From contig CAKTWD010000076.1 in NCBI GenBank assembly GCA_934630485.1, forward strand, positions 1-7,629: 7,629 bases of DNA, read 5' to 3'. This document shows, piece after piece, positions 1 to 5,321 of this stretch (its first letter is position 1; every line of letters starts with the position of its first letter). The stretch comes from an uncultured Eggerthellaceae bacterium. Lineage in GTDB: Bacteria; Actinomycetota; Coriobacteriia; Coriobacteriales; Eggerthellaceae. The notes beneath the pieces were generated by a model that was given only the letters and a program-made list of their open reading frames with translations, made no database searches and had not been told where the DNA came from. The translations under genes were made by a program, and so were the position numbers.

Positions 1-1131
1 GCCGTTGGGCAAGCGCTGCGCATCAGAGGTCAGCGGGCTGTAGAAATCGGACGCCTTGGGGTTGAAGCCGCCGTCGACGGTCATGCCCTCTTTCTCGCCC
101 TTGCACTCCCAGACGATCTCAAGCGTGGTGGGATCGAACTCGACGACGCGCGAGTAATCGCGGCGAACCGCCTTGCCGCCGATCTTGGAGAACTGGTTCG
201 GCAGACCGTAGCCGGCCCAGCCGCCGTTGTCGTAGACCATGACATGGCCCTCGCCCGGCAGGCCCTTGGGGATCATATGCGTGTGATGCGGGCCGACGAT
301 GGTGCCGAACAAGCGAAGCTCGGGCGTCTTGGTGAAGTCGGGGCCCACCTGCCAGACAACCTCGCCGGTCTCGTGGGAGATGATCCACATCATGTTGCAC
401 TCGCGGGAGTCCATGATGATGTTCTCGGGGTTGAAGCGCTCATCGCCCTCGTCGTACCAATGGTTGGGGCCCAGGTAGGAAGCGCAGTTCACGTGGAACA
501 GGTCGCCCTGGCCTTCGGGGCCGGCATGCTGAACGTTGGGGCTACGGAAGATGACGTTCTTCTGAGCCTCGGTCAGACCGAACTCGTTGAAGTGGTCGAG
601 CATCTTCCACTCCCACAGCAGGTTGCCCTCGCGGTCGATCTCGATCAGGCGGTCCTCAAGCAGGTTCTGCGGGCTGATCTTCGGCTTCTTGACGTCATTG
701 TGCGTGAGGAGCAGCATCTTCTCGAAGTTGGGGTCGGGATCCATGCCCGGCACCCAATAGCCAACCGGATTGCCGGAAACCTGGAAATCATGATGCTGAC
801 GGGCCATCCAACGCTCGCCGTCGGGGTCGTTGATCAGCTGGTTGTGATTGAAAGTCCACTCGACGTTGCCGTCCATGTCGAACATGGAGAGGTCTTCTTG
901 GTCCTGATAACCGTTCTCGGCAGGACGCGTGGCCCTAGAGGCGATCATATGGCCACCGGGGAGCATCTTGGGCGGGAAGCCGTAGCAATCCTTCCAACGA
1001 CGAACAACCTTACCGTTCATGTCAAGCAAAATGACACCCAGGGGCGGGATGGACAAAACGGTATAGCCGTTTTGGCACTTCTCGGGATCGTAGACCGTGG
1101 TGCCGGTGGGATAGATGGTTGGACGTCCCAT
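1..1131 (-). CDS. Arylsulfotransferase-like propeller protein, copy A (3' end outside window)
   Basis: The frame is open from ATG at 1131 to the window edge and gives 377 residues beginning MGRPTIYPTGTTVYDPEKCQ; by comparison with copy B (475 aa) about 98 C-terminal residues lie outside. Five propeller-type strand repeats of the form D-x-x-G-x-V-x-W are visible, as in the six-bladed family of PAPS-independent aryl-sulfate sulfotransferases, which move a sulfuryl group from a phenolic sulfate to a phenol. Conserved histidines include RQHHD (113-114), THND (144), QHAG (202) and HHTHMIPKG (282-285). There is no N-terminal hydrophobic segment, so the protein is predicted cytoplasmic, unlike the periplasmic E. 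coli AssT. An AAAGG six bases before ATG (with AGGAG further upstream) fits a ribosome binding site and supports the start. It is about 87% identical to copy B with no indels; residues 261-377 are almost identical. Family is fairly sure; donor and acceptor are unknown, and a non-sulfotransferase role for this propeller is possible. Confidence 0.8.
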   Translation of the reverse strand, partial: MGRPTIYPTGTTVYDPEKCQNGYTVLSIPPLGVILLDMNGKVVRRWKDCYGFPPKMLPGGHMIASRATRPAENGYQDQEDLSMFDMDGNVEWTFNHNQLINDPDGERWMARQHHDFQVSGNPVGYWVPGMDPDPNFEKMLLLTHNDVKKPKISPQNLLEDRLIEIDREGNLLWEWKMLDHFNEFGLTEAQKNVIFRSPNVQHAGPEGQGDLFHVNCASYLGPNHWYDEGDERFNPENIIMDSRECNMMWIISHETGEVVWQVGPDFTKTPELRLFGTIVGPHHTHMIPKGLPGEGHVMVYDNGGWAGYGLPNQFSKIGGKAVRRDYSRVVEFDPTTLEIVWECKGEKEGMTVDGGFNPKASDFYSPLTSDAQRLPNG

Positions 1132-1176
1132 AACGTACCTTTCTCCTGTGTTACTCCAAAACCCTAAACTCTTTTT

Positions 1177-1191
1177 ATCGGTAATTCCGAT
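1177..1191. promoter_or_regulatory. Proximal dyad ATCGG-N5-CCGAT of copy A
   Basis: ATCGG and CCGAT arms are perfect inverted repeats separated by TAATT. The centre lies 53 bp before the copy A start codon and 67.5 bp downstream of the proposed -10 centre, so it is probably transcribed. The same dyad lies at the same distance from the -10 of copy B (3526-3540), each followed on the minus strand by AAAAAGAG. It is most likely a protein-binding operator; with 5-bp arms a leader RNA hairpin is less likely. The binding protein is unknown. Confidence 0.5.
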
Positions 1192-1207
1192 GTTGTATCT
1201 GACCACA

Positions 1208-1222
1208 GCAGATCACCTCTGC
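1208..1222. other. Small inverted repeat GCAGA-N5-TCTGC in the copy A leader
   Basis: Five-base arms flank a five-base spacer inside the presumed untranslated leader of copy A. It is not at the position of the GC-rich inverted repeat in the copy B leader and may be chance or a weak leader hairpin. Confidence 0.2.
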
Positions 1223-1248
1223 ATATTACCGCAGGTTCTAAGGGTATT

Positions 1249-1270
1249 GATATAAGAATGAGCTATAGAA
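1249..1270 (-). promoter_or_regulatory. Proposed promoter core of copy A
   Basis: Read on the minus strand, this block holds CTATAG, TCATTC and a -10-like TATATC. It matches the copy B block (3598-3619) at 17 of 22 positions, and a second conserved word, ACCTGCG, follows 13 bases after the -10 in both genes. No good -35 hexamer lies 16-18 bp upstream (CAGCCG at 17 bp), which suggests that an activator is needed. The call rests on conservation between paralogs, not on strong consensus. Confidence 0.45.
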
Positions 1271-1288
1271 ACGGCTGTAACCTGTTCG

Positions 1289-1317
1289 TTGTATTCGGAA
1301 TATCCGATTGCTATAGA
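1289..1317 (+). promoter_or_regulatory. Possible promoter of the nitroreductase gene
   Basis: TTGTAT (1289-1294) and TATAGA (1312-1317) are separated by 17 bases, a standard sigma-70 spacing with 3/6 and 4/6 consensus matches. The distal dyad (1294-1308) fills most of the spacer. A competing -10, TAGAAT at 1334-1339, is closer to consensus but has no -35; with that choice the dyad would be centred near -45. Confidence 0.3.
1294..1308. promoter_or_regulatory. Distal dyad TTCGG-N5-CCGAT, shared by copy A and nitroreductase
   Basis: The arms are TTCGG and CCGAT with spacer AATAT; the inner nine-tenths is symmetric (TCGGA-ATA-TCCGA). The centre is 49.5 bp upstream of the proposed copy A -10 centre, i.e. 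near -60 from the transcript start, a position used by many activators. It matches the distal dyad of copy B (3644-3658), at 50.5 bp. It also lies between the -35 and -10 candidates of the divergent nitroreductase. Confidence 0.5.
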
Positions 1318-1381
1318 AGCAGGTGAATCGAAGTAGAATGAACCCGAAGATCATGAACCGAAGAAAGGAAGCGTGATTGCC

Positions 1382-1882
1382 ATGATCGACCAGATCGCCA
1401 AGCGAGCAAGCGTACGCCGCTTCAAAGACGAGCCTGTCAGCGCCGAAGCAGTGACCGAACTTCTTCGTGCGGCTATGGCCGCGCCGTCGGGCGCAAACCA
1501 ACAGCCTTGGGAATTCTACGTTGTGCGTGACGCCGACTTACGCGCAAAGCTTGCTGCCGCATCGCCTTACGCGAAGTGCGCCGCGGTCGCGCCCGTCGTT
1601 ATCGTCCCATGCGTGCGCGAGAACATCCCGTTGCCCGAGTGCGCCCCGATGGACATGTCGGCAGCTATAGAAAACCTGCTGCTTGAGTGCGTGAACCAAG
1701 GTCTTGGCGGCGTTTGGATGGCCATCGAGGGTTACCCCGACCGCATCGAAGGAGTGCGCGACGCGCTCGACATCCCTTCAAACCTGACACCGTTCGCGCT
1801 TGTTCCCTGTGGCGTCCCCGACGGCGAAGTGAACGCCCAAGGATCTAATCGCTTCGACGTCTCGCGCATTCACGAACGTTAA
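1382..1882 (+). CDS. Nitroreductase-family flavoprotein
   Basis: The 166-residue product has the nitroreductase layout: an N-terminal RASVRRF (8-14) that contacts the FMN phosphate in this family, APSGANQQPWEF (34-45) as the second flavin segment, DMSAAIENLLLECVNQGLGG (91-110) as the core helix that packs against the flavin, and a C-terminal arginine-rich end (SRIHER). Members are FMN-dependent, NAD(P)H-using dimers that reduce nitroaromatics, quinones or enones; no signal peptide is present, so it acts in the cytoplasm. A GTG at 1373 in the same frame would add three residues, but the AAAGGA motif at 1364-1369 is only three bases before it and 12 before ATG 1382; the ATG also starts directly on the family's usual N-terminus, so I prefer it. 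The gene is divergent from copy A and convergent with copy B, between the two paralogs. Substrate cannot be told from sequence; 166 aa is within the short end of the family. Confidence 0.85.
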   Translation: MIDQIAKRASVRRFKDEPVSAEAVTELLRAAMAAPSGANQQPWEFYVVRDADLRAKLAAASPYAKCAAVAPVVIVPCVRENIPLPECAPMDMSAAIENLLLECVNQGLGGVWMAIEGYPDRIEGVRDALDIPSNLTPFALVPCGVPDGEVNAQGSNRFDVSRIHER

Positions 1883-1891
1883 ACGCGCTTG

Positions 1892-1918
1892 CGGTATCTC
1901 GGTTAACCCCGATTACCG
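1892..1918 (+). terminator. Weak hairpin just after the nitroreductase stop
   Basis: CGGTA pairs with TACCG and an inner TCGG pairs with CCGA around TTAACC, with small mismatched bulges. It starts 10 bases after the stop codon. No T-run follows on the plus strand, so it would be a poor intrinsic terminator. The inner TCGG-N6-CCGA recalls the operator dyad but has the wrong spacing. Confidence 0.25.
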
Positions 1919-1965
1919 GCGCCCAAGATTTCCGACGCTTCCGATATGGGAATCAAGGGTTAACG

Positions 1966-2010
1966 AACAACAAAAGCGGGACGAAGCTGAAAACCAACCT
2001 CGTCCCGCTT
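1966..2010 (-). terminator. Rho-independent terminator of copy B
   Basis: On the minus strand an 11-bp perfect stem (AAGCGGGACGA pairing with TCGTCCCGCTT; 2000-2010 with 1974-1984) closes a 15-base loop and runs into TTTTGTTGTT. It begins 38 bases past the copy B stop codon. On the plus strand the hairpin is not followed by a useful T-run, so it acts mainly for copy B. Confidence 0.8.
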
Positions 2011-2047
2011 GCTATTTACGACCATATCAGCCGAATCGCCTGACTAG

Positions 2048-3475
2048 TTAGTCAAGGCTCTCGACGCACTTGGCCATCTGAGTATCGAACGCGTGCGCGC
2101 CCTCGACCTCGACCACGGCGCTCTCCCAGTCGGTAGGAGCGGCGCCCGGCACCTGGAAGTTGAAGAGATCAAGACGCTCGACCGGGGTCTCGACCGGCTT
2201 CTCCAGCTGCGGAACCCACTCGTAAGGAATGCGGTAAGCACGATACAGGAACGTCTCGGCAGGAACGACGTACTCCCAAACGATCTCGTTCTGAGGCGTG
2301 ACCTCACGCAGAATGCACGAGACGCCCTCGCAGATCAGCGTGTTGCCGTTGGGCAGGCGCTGCGCGTCGGAGGTCAGCGGGCTGTAGAAGTCGGACGCCT
2401 TGGGGTTGAAGCCGCCGTCGACGGTCATGCCCTCTTTCTCGCCCTTGCACTCCCAGACGATCTCGAGCGTGGTGGGGTCGAACTCGACGACGCGCGAGTA
2501 ATCGCGGCGAACCGCCTTGCCGCCGATCTTGGAGAACTGGTTAGGGGCGCCGTATCCAGCCCAGCCGCCGTTGTCGTAGACCATGACATGGCCCTCGCCC
2601 GGCAGGCCCTTCGGGATCATGTGGGTGTGGTGCGGGCCGACGATGGTGCCGAACAAGCGAAGCTCGGGCGTCTTGGTGAAGTCGGGGCCCACCTGCCAGA
2701 CGACGTCGCCGGATTCATGATCGACGATCCACATGATGTTGCACTCGCGCGAGTCCATGATGACGTTCTCGGGCTTGAAGCGCATGTCGCCGGCATCGTA
2801 CCACTTGTTCGGGCCGACGTAGCTTGCGCAATTACAGTGGAACAGGTCGCCCTGACCCTCGGAGCCGGCATGCTGGACGTTAGGGCTGCGGAACATCGCG
2901 TTCTTCTGCTCTTCGGTGAAGCCGAACTGGTTGAAGTGGTCGATGACGCTCCACTCCCAAAGGATGTTGCCCTCGCGGTCGATCTCGATCAGGCGGTCGT
3001 CAAGCAGGCTCTGCGGGCTGATCTTCGGCTTCTTCACGTCGTTGTGCGTGAGGACGAGCATCTTGTCGAAGTTGGGATCGGGGTCCTGACCTGGCGCCCA
3101 ATAGCCAACGGGGTTGCCAGTGATTTGATAGTCGTGATGCTGACGCGCCATCCAGCGCTCGCCGTCGGGATCGTTGATCAGCTGATTGTGATCAAACGTC
3201 CATTCGACGTTGCCGTCCATGTCGACCATGGTAAGGTCTTCCTGGTCCTGATAGCCGTTCTCGGCCGGACGCGAGGCTTTGGATGCGATCATATGGCCAC
3301 CCGGAAGAACCCTGGCAGGAAGGCCGAACATATCCTTCCAACGACGAACGACCCTGCCGTTCATGTCAAGCATGATAATTCCCATAGGAGCGATGGACAA
3401 AACGGTGTAGCCGTTCTGGCACTTCTCGGGATCGTAGACAGTGGCGCCGGTGGGATAAATGGTTGGACGTCCCAT
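2048..3475 (-). CDS. Arylsulfotransferase-like six-bladed propeller protein, copy B
   Basis: The complete 475-residue protein shows six repeats of a propeller strand at about 35-46, 83-94, 162-175, 247-263, 329-343 and 389-402 (examples: MVDMDGNVEWTF, LIEIDREGNILWEW). Six blades match the aryl-sulfate sulfotransferase fold, which transfers sulfuryl groups between phenols without PAPS through an active-site histidine. Candidate active-site residues, all kept in copy A, are H113/H114, H144, H202, H213 and the HHTHMIPKG group (282-285), followed by the strongly conserved DNGGWAGYG (301-309). I cannot say which histidine corresponds to E. coli AssT H436. There is no signal peptide or membrane segment, so a cytoplasmic location is predicted. 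GAGAGG lies six bases before ATG 3475; that start also aligns exactly with copy A. C214 (in HCNC) is a valine in copy A. The gene has its own conserved promoter region and terminator. Family call is fairly sure; substrate is unknown. Confidence 0.82.
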   Translation of the reverse strand: MGRPTIYPTGATVYDPEKCQNGYTVLSIAPMGIIMLDMNGRVVRRWKDMFGLPARVLPGGHMIASKASRPAENGYQDQEDLTMVDMDGNVEWTFDHNQLINDPDGERWMARQHHDYQITGNPVGYWAPGQDPDPNFDKMLVLTHNDVKKPKISPQSLLDDRLIEIDREGNILWEWSVIDHFNQFGFTEEQKNAMFRSPNVQHAGSEGQGDLFHCNCASYVGPNKWYDAGDMRFKPENVIMDSRECNIMWIVDHESGDVVWQVGPDFTKTPELRLFGTIVGPHHTHMIPKGLPGEGHVMVYDNGGWAGYGAPNQFSKIGGKAVRRDYSRVVEFDPTTLEIVWECKGEKEGMTVDGGFNPKASDFYSPLTSDAQRLPNGNTLICEGVSCILREVTPQNEIVWEYVVPAETFLYRAYRIPYEWVPQLEKPVETPVERLDLFNFQVPGAAPTDWESAVVEVEGAHAFDTQMAKCVESLD

Positions 3476-3525
3476 AACGTACCTCTCTTCTAACGTAGTT
3501 AGCGCAAACCCTGATCTCTCTTTTT

Positions 3526-3540
3526 ATCGGTTATGCCGAT
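3526..3540. promoter_or_regulatory. Proximal dyad ATCGG-N5-CCGAT of copy B
   Basis: Perfect ATCGG/CCGAT arms surround TTATG. The centre is 58 bp before the copy B start codon and 67.5 bp downstream of the -10 centre, exactly as in copy A although the five spacer bases differ. Conservation of the arms and not the spacer is what a dimeric DNA-binding protein would impose. Confidence 0.5.
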
Positions 3541-3543
3541 GTT

Positions 3544-3558
3544 GCGGCTATACGCCGC
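3544..3558. other. GC-rich inverted repeat in the copy B leader
   Basis: GCGGC and GCCGC flank TATAC, giving a stable little hairpin in the presumed leader RNA, three bases from the proximal dyad. The copy A leader has no equivalent at this place, so its role, if any, is specific to copy B. Confidence 0.25.
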
Positions 3559-3597
3559 GGTTGACAATTAGATGTTAGCGCAGGTACTCGGCCTTCC

Positions 3598-3619
3598 ATT
3601 ATACGAATGATCTATAGAC
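3598..3619 (-). promoter_or_regulatory. Proposed promoter core of copy B
   Basis: A consensus TATAAT is present on the minus strand at 3598-3603, preceded by TCATTC and the palindrome CTATAG as in copy A. The -35 position is poor (CGGTTC at 17 bp). A perfect TTGACA exists at 3639-3644 but is 35 bp from the TATAAT and so cannot pair with it. A start near 3591 would give a leader of about 115 bases. Confidence 0.5.
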
Positions 3620-3643
3620 GGAACCGTATAAAATCCTATGTCA

Positions 3644-3658
3644 ATCGGTAAAACCGAT
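3644..3658. promoter_or_regulatory. Distal dyad ATCGGT-AAA-ACCGAT of copy B
   Basis: This is the most symmetric copy, with six-base arms around AAA. The centre is 50.5 bp upstream of the -10 centre (near -60), within 1 bp of the distal dyad at copy A. A weak -35 with an upstream dyad at this place is the usual arrangement for an activator contacting RNA polymerase from upstream. Confidence 0.5.
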
Positions 3659-3757
3659 GCCAGATCAATCAATCCGCCTGTATTTCGACCGTTAGCTTCC
3701 CGAACGATGGAAGCGATGGATGTCAAAAATCCGCAAGCCGCATTGACCGCGACTTCG
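3659..3757. other. Gap with no recognised gene
   Basis: Together with the copy B control region this belongs to the 373-base gene-free stretch 3476-3848. The only structure I see here is a six-base inverted repeat, GCTTCC-N8-GGAAGC, at 3695-3714, without a T-run. A short plus-strand frame opening at 3638 runs through the terminator into the next gene and has no ribosome binding site or recognisable protein character. Confidence 0.4.
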
Positions 3758-3792
3758 AAAAAACAACGGGGTCGAAATGCTTCGACCCCGTT
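3758..3792 (-). terminator. Rho-independent terminator of the amidohydrolase gene
   Basis: A perfect 12-bp stem (AACGGGGTCGAA with TTCGACCCCGTT, 3765-3776 with 3781-3792) closes a four-base loop, and on the minus strand is followed after one G by TTTTTT (3758-3763). It lies 56 bases after the amidohydrolase stop and separates that gene from copy B. Confidence 0.9.
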
Positions 3793-3848
3793 CGTTACAG
3801 TTTCAGCCAGGACGCTCAAAACACCGAACTTCGCGCTATCACGCCGCC

Positions 3849-5168
3849 TTACAGGAACTTATCCAGCTCGCGGTCAACCACGGCATTGCGCTTCACCTTG
3901 GGCTGGGCGATGAAATGACCGCGATGAACCACATGCTTCACCGTGCGCAGCGCGCACAGGTCGTCGAGCGGGTTGGAATCCACCACGATCATGTCGGCGC
4001 ACTTCCCCACCTCGATGGAACCGGTGATGTCGCCCACGCCCGCAAGCTCGGCATTGCGCAGCGTCGCCGTATGAAGGGCGAACTTGCGCGACACACCCAC
4101 GTACTTCTCGAAGTAACGAAGCTCGCGCCAGAAGTCGTACTGCGTGATCCAAGGACAACCGACATCGTTGCCCAGGGCAACGGGCACGCCCTGTTCCAAA
4201 GCTGCCTTCGAATTGGCGATGACGCCCTCGAACACCATGTTGCCGTTGTACTGCTCGACCTCGCTGGCATTCGAAACCGAACGGTCGAAAAGCGCGTACG
4301 GCAAAGCGGGCGAGATCGTGGTGCACAGGAACGACTGGTTCTTCTTGAACAGGTCCATGATCTCGTCAGTGGGCGCAGCACCGTGCTCGATCGAGTCGAC
4401 GCCACCCTCAAGCGCCACACGAACGCCGTCGGTCGATTCGACATGCGCGGCAACAAGGAAACCGAGCTCGTGAGCCTTGTCGCACACCGCGCGAACCATA
4501 GCGGGGTCCATCTTCATCTCGCCCGGGGTACCCTTCTCGGTTGCGTCAAGCACGCCGCCCGTGATCATAAGCTTGATAAGGTCGGCGCCCTGTGACTTGG
4601 CGATGTCAACCTGGACAAGAGCCTCGGGAATGCTATGCGCCGCGATGGCGACGGAGCCTGCCATATGACCGCCGGGAACCGAGATGCCCTCGTTGGCAGC
4701 AAGGATGCGCGGAGCCTCAAGCTGGCCTGCAAGGCCGGCATCGCGCACGCGCGTGTCGAAATCACCCAGGCCGCCCACCGTACGGATGGTCGTGACGCCG
4801 CTGTGCAGCTCCAAGCGCGCATATTCGGAAACCAATCGATAAGCGACGGCGCGGGTCAGCCCGTTGGCCATAACCTTCTTGACCAGCGCTTCGTTGTCAC
4901 GTTGCTTCTTCTGAGGCTTTCCGTTGCCGGCAAGGTGAACATGCATGTTGACAAGACCGGGAAGCAAGTACGCACCCTTCAGGTCAACCGTTTTGCAGCC
5001 GTCCAAATCGGCCTCGGCCATAGGCGACATAGCCGCGATATGTTGGCCTTCGACGACGACCGCATGGTTTTCAAGAACCTCCATGTTCTCGGTTCCGTCA
5101 AGCACATGGGCGTTGATGTACGCCGTTTTAGCATCGGGCGCGATTTCAAAGGAAGCGTTCTTCCCCAT
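3849..5168 (-). CDS. Metal-dependent amidohydrolase (imidazolonepropionase/dipeptidase-like)
   Basis: The 439-residue protein is a complete amidohydrolase-superfamily enzyme with N- and C-terminal beta-sandwich pieces around a TIM barrel. Expected metal ligands are all visible: H76 and H78 in NMHVHLAG, K199 in LIKLMITGG (the position of the carboxylated lysine bridging two metals), H242 in AAHVE, H262 in SIEHG and D335 in LGNDVG. HSGVTTIRTVGG (122-133) and PGGHMAG (166-172) are typical of the HutI-like group that includes Xaa-Pro/Xaa-Arg dipeptidases and other cyclic-amide hydrolases. The C-terminal GSIEVGKCADMIVVD closes the sandwich. There is no signal peptide. AGGAG six bases before ATG 5168 supports the start. 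It has its own promoter and terminator, so no operon link to copy B or alaS is shown. Superfamily and metal site are sure; the substrate (dipeptide, N-acyl compound or cyclic amide) is not determined. Confidence 0.88.
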   Translation of the reverse strand: MGKNASFEIAPDAKTAYINAHVLDGTENMEVLENHAVVVEGQHIAAMSPMAEADLDGCKTVDLKGAYLLPGLVNMHVHLAGNGKPQKKQRDNEALVKKVMANGLTRAVAYRLVSEYARLELHSGVTTIRTVGGLGDFDTRVRDAGLAGQLEAPRILAANEGISVPGGHMAGSVAIAAHSIPEALVQVDIAKSQGADLIKLMITGGVLDATEKGTPGEMKMDPAMVRAVCDKAHELGFLVAAHVESTDGVRVALEGGVDSIEHGAAPTDEIMDLFKKNQSFLCTTISPALPYALFDRSVSNASEVEQYNGNMVFEGVIANSKAALEQGVPVALGNDVGCPWITQYDFWRELRYFEKYVGVSRKFALHTATLRNAELAGVGDITGSIEVGKCADMIVVDSNPLDDLCALRTVKHVVHRGHFIAQPKVKRNAVVDRELDKFL

Positions 5169-5201
5169 CTTGCTCTCCTTCCACCTTGCAAACTTTGCGC
5201 C

Positions 5202-5207
5202 ATTATA
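5202..5207 (-). promoter_or_regulatory. -10 element of the amidohydrolase promoter
   Basis: A consensus TATAAT on the minus strand sits 33 bases before the ATG, giving a leader of roughly 27 bases. The -35 position (CCGTTT at 17 bp) is poor. It lies just past the alaS terminator, which fits an independent transcription unit. Confidence 0.5.
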
Positions 5208-5234
5208 CAGAACGCAGACGCCCTAAACGGCCTG

Positions 5235-5274
5235 AAAAAGAAGCGGGGAGCAACTGTTTCCAGTTACTCCCCGC
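5235..5274 (-). terminator. Rho-independent terminator of alaS
   Basis: On the minus strand a 14-bp stem with one G-U pair (5261-5274 with 5243-5256) closes a GAAA tetraloop and is followed by TTCTTTTTC. It begins 47 bases after the alaS stop codon. The GNRA loop and GC-rich base make it a strong terminator. Confidence 0.92.
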
Positions 5275-5321
5275 CTTTGAACAATATGAGGTTTATCAGC
5301 GCGTATGCAGCTGAAGCAAAG

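Noticed and set aside
1373..1384. GTG at 1373 as nitroreductase start
   Set aside because: The purine-rich motif is only three bases upstream, too close; ATG 1382 fits the family N-terminus.
1..3475. Insertion sequence or transposon behind the A/B duplication
   Set aside because: No transposase, terminal inverted repeats or target duplications are visible; the repeat is limited to the genes and their control regions. CRISPR arrays and tRNA genes were also looked for and not seen.
2093..3493. 466-codon open frame on the plus strand antisense to copy B, and a similar 307-codon frame (244-1167) antisense to copy A
   Set aside because: Both are mirror images of the same codon-biased gene and so look alike because the sense genes are paralogs. 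The products resemble no family, have no convincing ribosome binding site, and the propeller repeats and start-site conservation lie on the minus strand.
3561..3566. Perfect TTGACA on the plus strand as a promoter
   Set aside because: No suitable -10 follows at 16-18 bp and no plus-strand gene lies downstream.
3777..4595. 272-codon plus-strand frame over the amidohydrolase 3' half
   Set aside because: It is antisense to a gene with a full metal-ligand set and starts inside that gene's terminator hairpin.
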